Shown in pieces: positions 19,434-27,987 of a stretch of DNA of 43,993 bases. The first letter of the stretch is position 1. Each line of letters opens with the position of its first letter. Below the pieces are notes generated by a model. The model did not search any database. It was not told the DNA's origin and worked only from the letters and a program-made list of their open reading frames with translations. The DNA comes from Deltaproteobacteria bacterium (GTDB lineage Bacteria; Desulfobacterota; Desulfuromonadia; Desulfuromonadales; BM103). The DNA lies in NCBI GenBank assembly GCA_024636215.1, contig JAGXHL010000079.1, forward strand, positions 1 to 43,993, read 5' to 3'. The translations under genes and the position numbers were made by a program.

Positions 19434-21779
19434 ATGCCACGGACAACAAGCTCTAAAATAGGAGTCACCACACTGGAGGACATCAGCGCCCTGATCCTTC
19501 AGTCCCATGACCTCGACGAGACTCTGCGCAATATTGTTCACCTCGTCGCGCGACGCACCCGCACAGACGTCTGCTCGATCTATCTTCTCGACGAAGACAA
19601 TGAAACCCTGCGACTGCAGGCTTCGAAAGGTCTTTCGCGCAAGGCCATCGGCAGAGTCACCCTGCGCATCGGCGAAGGCCTGACCGGCATGGCAGCGCAA
19701 AAACGCCACGCCATAGCCATCGAGGAACCTCAGGAGCACCCCAGCTACCGCTATTTCAAGGAGACGGGAGAAGAGAAATTCCACTCATTCCTGGGGATTC
19801 CCCTCTTTGATCGCAATAACCCTCTCGGCGTTATCGTATTACAGACCAAGACTTCGCGTCAGTTCAACAAAGAGGAAATCAGCGCGCTTTCGACCATAGC
19901 CTTTCAGATCACCTCTATTGTAGTCAATGCCCGCCTGCTCGACTCAGTTCGCCACCACCAGGAAGAAAGTCTGCGCGTCAGCCAGGTCCTCGCCATGGCA
20001 CAAAAATCCGCAGCAGTGGTTGGCCAGGTCACAGAAAGCGTTTCCCATTCCACCCTCTCCGGTGTTGTCGCTTACCCTGGGGTTGCAGTCGGTCCGGCAG
20101 CAATCCTCGAGGAGCGTCTCGGTTTTTCCGACATTCTGCATGAGGGGCAGGTCGACATTGCTGACGAATTAAGCAAACTCGAAAGTGCTCTTGAGAAAAC
20201 CTGCATCCAGACCCTCTTTCTGGAAAAACGTGTCGCCGAACGCCTCAGCGAAAGCGACGCTGCGATCTTTCACACACACCTGATGATCCTGGAAGATCGC
20301 AGTTTTATCAGAAAACTGCAGCAGCAAATCCAAAATGGCCACAGCGCTGCCTACGCTCTCGAAAAGACCGTAGCCGATTACATTGAAGTCTTCAAGAACA
20401 TGGAAGACCCTTATCTCCGTGAACGCGCTGCAGACATGGAAGATATAGGGCGACGCATCCTGGCCAATCTGGTCGGTGAAGTCTCTGGCCAGGGTCTGCG
20501 TTTGGACCACCCGAGCATTCTGGTCGCCAGGCAAATCCTGCCTTCCGACATGGCTGCCCTCGAAAACGAGCATCTCCTCGCTATCGTCACGGAAACCGGA
20601 GAGAAGAACGCCCACGCCGTCATCATGGCCAAATCGATGGGCATCCCGGCTATTGTCGCGGTACGTGGTGCGCTTAAAAATATTGCCCCGGAAGACAGCC
20701 TGATCGTCGATGCCAACACCGGTCTGATCTACATCAACCCCCTTGAGTCGGTCAGGGAAGAGTACCTTCGTCTTCAGGTTGACCAAACCCGGGAGCTCTG
20801 CCGACTGGAGCAATACCGCGACGAACCTGCGCAGACCTCCGATGGTGAACGCATTATCCTGCGCGCCAACATCGGCTTAATCAGTGACATAAATGTTGCG
20901 AAGCGCTTTGGCGCTGAAGGTGTAGGCCTCTACCGAACCGAATTCCCCTACATGGCCCGCGGTGATTTTCCTACCAGAGAAGAACAATACGAACTCTACA
21001 GTCGTGTGGTTAAGGCATTTTCCGGCGAGACGGTGACCATTCGGACCCTCGACATAGGAGGGGACAAAGGCCTCCCGTATTTCAGCCCACCAAAGGAGGA
21101 CAACCCCTTCATGGGCTGGCGCTCGGTTCGTGTCTCCCTCGACAACCGGGACATCTTTCGCACCCAGATTGAAGCAATTCTCATGGCAGGACTACACGGT
21201 CAGGTCAAGCTGCTTTTCCCCATGATTTCCAGCATGGACGAAACAAATGCATGTCTCGAAGTCATCGAGGAGGCTCGCGCCAACCTGACTCGAGAAGGCA
21301 TCAGGTTTGCCGAAAACGTCCCTGTGGGTGTCATGATCGAAGTCCCCGCAGCTGTCAGGCTCGTGCCGCGACTCGCTGAAAAAGTGGATTTCTTTGCCCT
21401 CGGCACCAACGACCTGGTGCAATACCTGCTTGCCACCGATCGCAACAACCCCCTGGTCAGCAAGTACTACGACCCACTCCACCCTGCTGTTATACAGGTC
21501 CTCCATGAGGTGACGGAAACAGCCCTGGCGATGGACAAAGGCGTCAGCCTCTGCGGCGAAATGGCCTCAGATCCTCTCACCCTGCTGTTGCTGATCGGCA
21601 TGGGTTTACGCGAGTTTTCCATGCCGGCACCATTCATCCCGCGAACCAAGGCCTTCATCAAAGGAGTTTCATTGGAGACCGCCTGTAAGTGCTATAGGGA
21701 CATCCAGCGCATGGACAGCAGCACGGAGATTCGTACCCATCTTGCCGGAGTTCTTGAGGATGTTGAGTTGGGGTATTAG
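19434..21779 (+). CDS. ptsP: PtsP, phosphoenolpyruvate-protein phosphotransferase of the nitrogen PTS
   Basis: A 781-residue enzyme I-Ntr. The N-terminal GAF domain (about 17-165, with CSIYLLDEDNETLRLQASKG and FLGIPLFDRNNPLGVIVLQ) is followed by the PEP-utiliser N-domain. The swivelling phosphohistidine domain comes next (H394 in EKNAHAVIMAKSMGIPAIV), then the PEP-binding TIM barrel (GLYRTEFPYMARGDFPTREE, FALGTNDLVQYLLATDRNN, and active-site Cys in LCGEMASDP). It takes phosphate from PEP and passes it to NPr (PtsO). No clear ribosome site before the ATG; start uncertain by a few codons. Confidence 0.94.
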   Translation: MPRTTSSKIGVTTLEDISALILQSHDLDETLRNIVHLVARRTRTDVCSIYLLDEDNETLRLQASKGLSRKAIGRVTLRIGEGLTGMAAQKRHAIAIEEPQEHPSYRYFKETGEEKFHSFLGIPLFDRNNPLGVIVLQTKTSRQFNKEEISALSTIAFQITSIVVNARLLDSVRHHQEESLRVSQVLAMAQKSAAVVGQVTESVSHSTLSGVVAYPGVAVGPAAILEERLGFSDILHEGQVDIADELSKLESALEKTCIQTLFLEKRVAERLSESDAAIFHTHLMILEDRSFIRKLQQQIQNGHSAAYALEKTVADYIEVFKNMEDPYLRERAADMEDIGRRILANLVGEVSGQGLRLDHPSILVARQILPSDMAALENEHLLAIVTETGEKNAHAVIMAKSMGIPAIVAVRGALKNIAPEDSLIVDANTGLIYINPLESVREEYLRLQVDQTRELCRLEQYRDEPAQTSDGERIILRANIGLISDINVAKRFGAEGVGLYRTEFPYMARGDFPTREEQYELYSRVVKAFSGETVTIRTLDIGGDKGLPYFSPPKEDNPFMGWRSVRVSLDNRDIFRTQIEAILMAGLHGQVKLLFPMISSMDETNACLEVIEEARANLTREGIRFAENVPVGVMIEVPAAVRLVPRLAEKVDFFALGTNDLVQYLLATDRNNPLVSKYYDPLHPAVIQVLHEVTETALAMDKGVSLCGEMASDPLTLLLLIGMGLREFSMPAPFIPRTKAFIKGVSLETACKCYRDIQRMDSSTEIRTHLAGVLEDVELGY

Positions 21780-21925
21780 TTTTAGGGTTTTAGGGTTTTA
21801 GGGCTTTAGGGCTTTTATTGATTGTTGATCGTTGATTGCTTACAGCTTACAACCTTAAAGCCTTACAGCCTTACAGCCTTACAGCCTTACAGCCTTACAG
21901 CCTACAGCTTACAGCTAAAAGCCTT
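21780..21925. repeat. Octamer and 'tttaggg' tandem repeats between ptsP and valS
   Basis: Begins at the TAG stop of ptsP with several 'ttttaggg' units, then a spacer with 'ttgattgttgatcgttgattg', then about five copies of TTACAGCC and degenerate relatives. This is the second instance of the octamer array seen at 16585. Confidence 0.85.
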
Positions 21926-21934
21926 AAAGCAAAA

Positions 21935-21963
21935 ACGGGGTCGCTCTCTGCGACCCCGTTTTA
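21935..21963. terminator. Bidirectional terminator between convergent ptsP and valS
   Basis: ACGGGGTCGC / GCGACCCCGT stem (21935-21944 with 21950-21959) and a 5-nt loop. TTTTA follows on the plus strand and AAAAA precedes it, so the hairpin serves both strands. Confidence 0.88.
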
Positions 21964-24621
21964 TCATTTCAACGCCTTAATTTTCCCGAGGCTCTCGTGA
22001 AGTACAGCGATTTTCTCTTCGGCATCCTTCAGCTTGCCGCGATCTTTTTCCAGAACATGGGCCGGGGCATTGGCCACGAATTTTTCATTGGCAAGCTTTT
22101 TGGTAAAAAGATCGATATCTTTTTGCACCTTAGCGATCTCTTTCTGTAGCCTTTTCTCCTCTTCGGCAACGTCCACGAGGCCTGCCAGAGGCAATGAAAT
22201 CTCCACTTCACCAGTGACCTGGGTCGCAGACTGTTCCGGCCTGTCAAGATTTTGGCCAATGGTCATTTCGCCCACTTTACCGAGAACCCGGATGGCTGCA
22301 GCGCCTTCTTCCAGGATCTTGCAGGCTTCTGCGGTTTTGCAGTCGAGCAGTGCTGTCACCTGCTTGCCCGGTGGGACATCCATCTCACCGCGTATATTGC
22401 GGATGGCGCGGATAACATCCATCACCAGTTCCATGCGCTCAGCGCCAACACTGTCGGTCGGTAGTCCGCTGCCGTCAGGGTAGTCAGCCTGCATAATCGA
22501 TTCACAGGGTCGCTGCCCTGGTAGAACCTGCCAGATTTCTTCTGTTATAAACGGCATGATCGGATGCAGCAAGCGCAGCAGTTGCTCAAGAACTGTAAAG
22601 AGAACGCCCTGCACACGCAGCCTGGCCTTGGCATCATCACCATAAAGATCGTCCTTTGCCATCTCGATATACCAGTCGCAGAAATTGTGCCAGGTAAACA
22701 CGTAGAGCGTGCTGGCGGCCTCATTGAATTTGTAATCGTCAAGGGCGCGATGGGTCTGGCCAATCGCCTCTTCCAGGCGGGTCAGAATCCAACGATCGGC
22801 ATCAGAAAGTTCTTCTGCTGCCATGTCAATGGCGGAGGGGTCAAAGCCTTCCAGGTTCATCAGGGTAAAACGACTGGCATTCCAGAGCTTGTTGCAGAAG
22901 TTGCGATAACCGGCAATGCGATCAGTAGAAAGCTTGACATCACGCCCCATCGCCGCAAAAGAGGTCAAGGTAAACCGGAATGCGTCTGCGCCATACTCAT
23001 CAACAATGTGCAAAGGATCAATGACGTTGCCTTTGCTCTTGCTCATCTTCTGGCCCTGCGCATCGCGCACCAGAGCGTGGATATAGACGTCCTTGAAGGG
23101 TACCTGACCCATGAACTTATGGCCCATCATCATCATGCGGGCAACCCAGAAAAACAGAATGTCAAAGCCGGTAACCAGGCAGGACGTCGGGTAAAACTTG
23201 TTGAGCGTATCGGTCTGCTCAGGCCAGCCCATGGTTGAGAAAGGCCAGAGCGCTGAAGAGAACCAGGTGTCCAGCACATCCGTATCCTGATGAATTTCGG
23301 TGCTGCCGCAATGGCGACAAGCCGTCGCATCTTCACGGGTCACGGTCAAACCTTCGCAGGCATCGCAGTACCAGACCGGGATGCGGTGGCCCCACCAGAT
23401 CTGGCGACTGACACACCAATCCTGCAAGTTAAACATCCACTCGAAGTAGGTCTTTTCCCACTGCTGGGGAATGATGCGGGTTTCACCCTGCTGCACCGCC
23501 TTGATCGCTTCCTCGGCCAGAGGGCCAACCTTGACGTACCATTGCAATGAGAGATAAGGCTCGATAACCGTTTTACATCGATAGCATTCACCAACAGCAT
23601 TAGCGTAATCGTCGATCTTGTCGAGCAGGCCCAGTTTTTCCAGGTCGGCAATGATGCTGGCGCGCGCCTCGTAACGCTCCTGGCCCTGGTAGGGACCGCC
23701 ATTCTCGTTAACCACACCTGACTCATCCAGGATATTGATCTGTTCCAGATCGTGGCGCTTGCCAAGCTCGAAGTCGTTAAAATCGTGGGCCGGGGTGATC
23801 TTTACCGCACCGCTGCCGAAGTCCTTGTCCACGTAATCGTCGGCAACGATAGGGATTTCCCGATTCACCAGCGGCAACAATACTTTCTTGCCGATCAGGT
23901 CCTGATAGCGGCCATCGTCCGGATGCACCGCGACGGCGGTATCACCGAGCATCGTCTCCGGACGAGTCGTTGCAACCACCAGGTATCGGTCGGTGCCAAG
24001 CACCGGGTAGCGTAAATGCCAGAGGTGGCCCTTCTTGTCTTCGTGCTCGACTTCGAGGTCGGATAAAGCAGTGTGACAACGGGGACACCAGTTGATCAGA
24101 CGGTTGGCCCGGTAAATCAGCTCATCTTCATACAGGCGGACAAAAACTTCACGCACAGCCGTGGACAAGCCTTCATCCATGGTAAAACGTTCGCGCCCCC
24201 AATCACAGGACGCGCCCAGCCGCTTCAACTGCTCAATGATCTGTCCGCCGGACTCTTCTCGCCACTTCCAGACCCGCTCGACAAACTTGTCACGGCCGAT
24301 GGCGTGACGATCCAGTCCTTCGGCGGCAAGCTGCTTCTCAACCACGTTCTGGGTCGCTATACCAGCGTGGTCGGTTCCCGGCATCCAGAGCACCTCGCAG
24401 CCACACATGCGCTTCCATCGTGCCAGAATATCCTGTAACGTATTATTAAGGGCGTGCCCCATATGCAGCACACCGGTCACATTCGGCGGCGGGATGACTA
24501 TTGAATAATGTGGCTTGGCAGACTTCTCATCGGCACAAAATCGTCCGTCGTCTTCCCACTTTTTGTACCACTTGCGTTCAACATCATGCGGCTCATAGCC
24601 TTTATTCAACTTCTCTTCCAT
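21964..24621 (-). CDS. valS: Valyl-tRNA synthetase
   Basis: An 885-residue class I aminoacyl-tRNA synthetase that charges tRNA-Val in the cytoplasm. HIGH motif variant: PPPNVTGVLHMGHALNNTL near residue 45. Editing (CP1) domain with TTRPETMLGDTAVAVHPDD. KMSKS motif: GQKMSKSKGNVIDP. Anticodon-binding domain and a C-terminal coiled coil (about 820-885, EEEKRLQKEIAKVQKDIDLF) typical of ValRS. GGAAGG precedes the ATG at 24621; an in-frame ATG at 24657 would add twelve residues and is less well supported. Confidence 0.97.
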   Translation of the reverse strand: MEEKLNKGYEPHDVERKWYKKWEDDGRFCADEKSAKPHYSIVIPPPNVTGVLHMGHALNNTLQDILARWKRMCGCEVLWMPGTDHAGIATQNVVEKQLAAEGLDRHAIGRDKFVERVWKWREESGGQIIEQLKRLGASCDWGRERFTMDEGLSTAVREVFVRLYEDELIYRANRLINWCPRCHTALSDLEVEHEDKKGHLWHLRYPVLGTDRYLVVATTRPETMLGDTAVAVHPDDGRYQDLIGKKVLLPLVNREIPIVADDYVDKDFGSGAVKITPAHDFNDFELGKRHDLEQINILDESGVVNENGGPYQGQERYEARASIIADLEKLGLLDKIDDYANAVGECYRCKTVIEPYLSLQWYVKVGPLAEEAIKAVQQGETRIIPQQWEKTYFEWMFNLQDWCVSRQIWWGHRIPVWYCDACEGLTVTREDATACRHCGSTEIHQDTDVLDTWFSSALWPFSTMGWPEQTDTLNKFYPTSCLVTGFDILFFWVARMMMMGHKFMGQVPFKDVYIHALVRDAQGQKMSKSKGNVIDPLHIVDEYGADAFRFTLTSFAAMGRDVKLSTDRIAGYRNFCNKLWNASRFTLMNLEGFDPSAIDMAAEELSDADRWILTRLEEAIGQTHRALDDYKFNEAASTLYVFTWHNFCDWYIEMAKDDLYGDDAKARLRVQGVLFTVLEQLLRLLHPIMPFITEEIWQVLPGQRPCESIMQADYPDGSGLPTDSVGAERMELVMDVIRAIRNIRGEMDVPPGKQVTALLDCKTAEACKILEEGAAAIRVLGKVGEMTIGQNLDRPEQSATQVTGEVEISLPLAGLVDVAEEEKRLQKEIAKVQKDIDLFTKKLANEKFVANAPAHVLEKDRGKLKDAEEKIAVLHESLGKIKALK

Positions 24622-24675
24622 CAGTGTCGCATCCTTCCAAAATAGCGATTTCGGCATTTTACCTTAAGCCGACAA

Positions 24676-24702
24676 AAGCAAAAGGGGATTTTAACAATCC
24701 CC
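24676..24702 (-). terminator. Terminator of the receiver-protein gene
   Basis: On the minus strand GGGGATT-gttaa-AATCCCC is followed by a T-rich run (ttttgctttt). It lies between the end of the receiver gene (24738) and the start of valS. Confidence 0.75.
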
Positions 24703-24737
24703 ATTTCACAGGTCAATCTATCGTCCACAGAGTCGGA

Positions 24738-26108
24738 TCAGGCTGCAGCATCCTTGATCTTGCGGATTTCTTCCCGTATCAGGTTTTCAGCAAGGTCAGG
24801 GACAACTTCCCAGGCAACCCGTTCCAGGATCGACCCGGCCAGTTTCTCAACGACCCCGGTGACAACCTTTTCAATAATCTGCTCAATATCAGCCTGACTC
24901 AAGGCAGACGCTTGCGCTTCTACAGCCACTGCAGAGGTTGCAGCAGCAACTGGCTCAGGTTCCTCGACAGCTGCTGCAGGTTCCTCCACAGCAGCAGAGG
25001 GAGGAGCTACGGGCTCCACAAACGTTGGAGCAACCTCAGCAACAGGCTCATCAACAAAAGCGGTAAACTCTTCCTCAACGGGAGTTGGGACTACATCTGA
25101 AGTCTCTGCGATCGGCTCATCGGTGGCAAAAACATCTTCATCTTCGATAGCGGGGACTTCAGCAAGAGCCTCTGCAAAAACATCTTCAGACGCGTCATCA
25201 CGCGACCATGCGGCAAGAGTCTGCTCCGGCATCGCCGGCTCGAGATCCTCTTCGCCAAGAATGTCATCATCGCCGAGAGGCATGATGTCGTCTTCGTCCA
25301 TATCAAAAGCATCGAAATCGGCACTGGCCGTCGGCAACTCTTCCACGTCATCAAAGGCCGCGACCGGAAGCTCTTCCACTTGTTCGAAGTCCGTAACCGA
25401 CATGGGCTCTTCTTCGATGAAAGCATAGTCCTCTTCAACGGCAGGGGTTGCTTCGCCAGTGGCTTGCGTTTCGGTGGTCAGGTCACTCCAGTCATCCGCG
25501 ATAGAAAGAGGCTCCGACTCTGCGACCGGAGTTTCCTCATCGAAAGAGATATCTCCGAAGGGGTCCTCTGCCTCAGCGCTCATTTCCGGTTCAGTAAAAG
25601 CAGCTTCACCAAAAACAGTCTGAGGTTGCTCTTCAACGGCAAAATCCTCAACAGCTGCCGGCTCTGGTTCAAAAGGCGGAGCAGGCGCAACCTCGGGCAC
25701 CGGCTCAGCGGCAGGAGCAGCAACCGGAGTGGCCTCTGGAGCAGCACTGAGCAACTCTGCAACCTTGTCGATCAGGTTCTGTGACTCAAAAGGTTTTTCA
25801 ATCCAGGCATCCGCCTTGCAGCTGCGCGCCTTATCCTCATCAAACGGCTCAAACGAACCCGCCAGAAGTAAAACAGGCACATGCGCAAGAGCAGGGTCTT
25901 GTTTGATCGCACTGGTCAGCTCGTAACCATTCTTACCCGGCATATAGACGTCGCTCATGATCAGATCAGGCTTGATCTCCTGAGCTTTAGCCAGAGCAGA
26001 ATCACCATTATCTGTGATGGTAAGCTCATAGTCTTCATGCGCAAAGGTTATCTGAATAACCTTTTGAATTGTTATACTGTCGTCGGCCAACAGCAGTTTC
26101 TTGCTCAT
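24738..26108 (-). CDS. Response regulator with a long acidic, Pro/Ala-rich linker and helical C-terminus
   Basis: A 456-residue protein. The receiver domain spans 1-120, with acidic D9-D10, phosphoacceptor D53 (LIMSDVYMPG) and Lys in WIEKPFE. About residues 125-395 are low-complexity, rich in Pro, Ala, Val, Glu and Asp, and surely disordered. The last 50 residues are a conserved amphipathic helix region (ADIEQIIEKVVTGVVEKL...AWEVVPDLAENLIREEIRK). The layout is like RomR-type polarity proteins of myxobacteria, and the C-terminal wording is common in Deltaproteobacteria. Function here is inferred: localisation or complex scaffolding rather than DNA binding. AAGGAGG sets the start at 26108. Confidence 0.8.
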   Translation of the reverse strand: MSKKLLLADDSITIQKVIQITFAHEDYELTITDNGDSALAKAQEIKPDLIMSDVYMPGKNGYELTSAIKQDPALAHVPVLLLAGSFEPFDEDKARSCKADAWIEKPFESQNLIDKVAELLSAAPEATPVAAPAAEPVPEVAPAPPFEPEPAAVEDFAVEEQPQTVFGEAAFTEPEMSAEAEDPFGDISFDEETPVAESEPLSIADDWSDLTTETQATGEATPAVEEDYAFIEEEPMSVTDFEQVEELPVAAFDDVEELPTASADFDAFDMDEDDIMPLGDDDILGEEDLEPAMPEQTLAAWSRDDASEDVFAEALAEVPAIEDEDVFATDEPIAETSDVVPTPVEEEFTAFVDEPVAEVAPTFVEPVAPPSAAVEEPAAAVEEPEPVAAATSAVAVEAQASALSQADIEQIIEKVVTGVVEKLAGSILERVAWEVVPDLAENLIREEIRKIKDAAA

Positions 26109-26320
26109 GCCAACCTCCTTGAGACCTTCAGCCCGCAAAGCGTAAAATCCGGATCTTCGACAACACGGTCCCGATCCAGCAGACGATAATCACATTAATT
26201 GATTTTGAGTATTCATAAGGCTACGCAACCGGTCGGCATCAACCAGGTTTCACCACGTTTGCCGAAACCGTCAAATAGCTGTAAAGCCGCTGAAAAACTA
26301 CCATATTGCCTTCTCAGGTG

Positions 26321-26515
26321 TCAAGCATCGCTGCGACTCCGGCTGCTTTTGTCATCAACCCCCTGGATAGCTTTCCAGGGTTGAGAAAAAAAAAGCTGCT
26401 GGTAGAGGTTCATTGCATAGCGATCCGTCATCCCGGCCAGAAAATCAGCAATCGCAATTTCAACCTTTTCGTCGTCAGTGCTGATGCCGCCATAATAAGC
26501 ATAAACTGAAAAGAT
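26321..26515 (-). pseudogene. dgt: C-terminal remnant of dGTP triphosphohydrolase
   Basis: A minus-strand frame reads YYGGISTDDEKVEIAIADFL, then 'AGMTDRYAMNLYQQLFF', and stops at 26321. This matches the end of dGTPase proteins (IADY/F-[IL]AGMTDR-[YF]A...LY). No start or catalytic HD residues exist upstream; the sequence before about 26515 is AT-rich and noncoding. The rest of 26109-26701 shows no gene, so the fragment is the scar of a deletion. Confidence 0.7.
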
Positions 26516-26701
26516 ATTTTATTAACAAGCAAAGCGTCCTTAAATGTTCATCTAAATATAGAGCTGCTACAAAATCACACAAACATAAACGCCTCGAACT
26601 GTTTTCTTCTTGATTATACATATAAAAGTTGTATTACTATTAAAACGCTTTCACTCACAATCGTCACAAAGAGATATCTATTATCAATACTGGAGAATCT
26701 T

Positions 26702-27145
26702 ATGGCAACTATACTGGAAATGGCAGCTGATATTGTTGCTGCGCATGCATCGACAACAAATATGACAAAAGAAGAACTGGTTTCCGAGTTGAGTGACGTC
26801 TACAACGCTCTTAACAGCCTGGAAAAAGGTGAAGTCATTGCTGATGTCATCGAAGAGGAAGAGAGTGGTCCGGCGGTCTCTCGCAAAAAAGCCTTTGGCA
26901 AAGAAAAGATTTTCTGCATGATTTGCGGCAAAGGCATGAAAACCCTCTCGCGGCACCTCAAGACGGCTCATGACAAGAGCGCGGCCGAATATCGCAGCCA
27001 ATTCGACATCCCTCGTTCACAGTCCCTCGCGGCTAAAAGCTACTCTGAAAAGCGACGCCAAATGGCCATTGACCGAGGTCTGGGCGAAAAACTTGCTGAA
27101 GCGCGTGCAGCCAGGGGCAAGGGAAAATACAAAAAGCACGGCTAG
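26702..27145 (+). CDS. Ros/MucR family zinc-finger transcriptional regulator
   Basis: A 147-residue regulator. The N-terminus MATILEMAADIVAAHASTTN with 'MTKEELVSELSDVYNAL' is the oligomerisation region. The zinc finger is CMICGKGMKTLSRHLKTAH (about residues 79-97; two Cys and two His), followed by the conserved 'SAAEYRSQFDIP' and a basic tail (RGKGKYKKHG). MucR/Ros proteins bind AT-rich DNA in an H-NS-like manner and often repress their own promoter; the 180 bp upstream are very AT-rich. The TAG stop lies at the CTAG end of a partial foldback repeat. Confidence 0.92.
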   Translation: MATILEMAADIVAAHASTTNMTKEELVSELSDVYNALNSLEKGEVIADVIEEEESGPAVSRKKAFGKEKIFCMICGKGMKTLSRHLKTAHDKSAAEYRSQFDIPRSQSLAAKSYSEKRRQMAIDRGLGEKLAEARAARGKGKYKKHG

Positions 27146-27194
27146 CAGCTTGTCGGACTATTCATGAGCCGGCTGCAAATCCGGCTGTTTGGCC
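27142..27194. repeat. Partial CTAG foldback element, copy 2 (left half)
   Basis: CTAGCAGCTTGTCGGACTAT and the following bases match the left half of the element at 14347 nearly perfectly up to 'gctgtttggcccgtat'; the right half is missing. As in the other copies, the CTAG contains the stop codon of the upstream gene. Confidence 0.75.
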
Positions 27195-27248
27195 CGTATT
27201 CATGACACCAGAACTGCCGCCAAAACCACTAAATTAAAGCGGAAAACA

Positions 27249-27986
27249 ATGAAAAACATTCTTGTTGCAGACAGTCGCCCTGAACTTTTGGCAACCCTTG
27301 AGCCGATACTCAAGCACTGGGGCTACCGTGTCTTGTCAACCAGCAAAGCCGATCAGGTCATGCCTTTTATCAGGGAGAGCAAACCATGCCTTCTGATCAT
27401 GGGAGAAGACTTTTTCGCCGCTAAAGATCTGGCCCTGGATGCAAAAACCACTGAAAACATCAAAGCCGGACAACTGCCAGCCATAGCCCTTAAGCAAGAC
27501 GGCGCAGAAATAACGGAAATAACCCCGGGCGATACCATCACTGTTCCGTTTGAACTTTTTGAACTCTTCGCATTTATCCAGAGGCGGGTGGAAAACCACC
27601 CCCGTCAAAACCTGCGTCTTCGTTTAAAGCTTCCCGGAATGTACAGTATTGAAGACGATGAATTTATTTTAGCAGACGTTCTCACCCTGAGCATGCGCGG
27701 TCTCTTTTTCAAAGCCCCGACCAGGATCAAAGAAGGAAGTCGGGTCAACGTCGTCTTTCCTCTCTTTGGCCATTGCAAAGAGATTGAAATCGCCTCGACG
27801 GTCCTGTACACGGTCAAGCCTGAATCTGAAAACAACTTTTTCCAGGGCTTTGGCGTCGTCTTTGACAACCTCTCGGAAGAGCATAAAGATCAACTGCAAA
27901 TGTTCATTCGGGAGCATTTTCTCAGAGAGGTCTCAGCGAGCAATGCAGGGGTCGGTGATTTTAGCGCAGGACAACTGAAAAATTGA
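27249..27986 (+). CDS. PilZ-domain protein with receiver-like N-terminus
   Basis: A 245-residue protein. Residues 1-115 look like a receiver fold (MKNILVADSRPELLATLEPI...CLLIMGEDFF) but lack a clear phosphoacceptor Asp: MGED replaces the usual D-x-x-M/L-P. Residues 120-235 form a PilZ domain: RQNLRLRLKLPG fits the R-x-x-x-R c-di-GMP motif, while TLSMRG replaces (D/N)-x-S-x-x-G with Thr at the first position. Cyclic di-GMP binding is therefore plausible but not certain. Its stop is 1 bp from the convergent deoB stop. Confidence 0.78.
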   Translation: MKNILVADSRPELLATLEPILKHWGYRVLSTSKADQVMPFIRESKPCLLIMGEDFFAAKDLALDAKTTENIKAGQLPAIALKQDGAEITEITPGDTITVPFELFELFAFIQRRVENHPRQNLRLRLKLPGMYSIEDDEFILADVLTLSMRGLFFKAPTRIKEGSRVNVVFPLFGHCKEIEIASTVLYTVKPESENNFFQGFGVVFDNLSEEHKDQLQMFIREHFLREVSASNAGVGDFSAGQLKN

Positions 27987-27987
27987 C

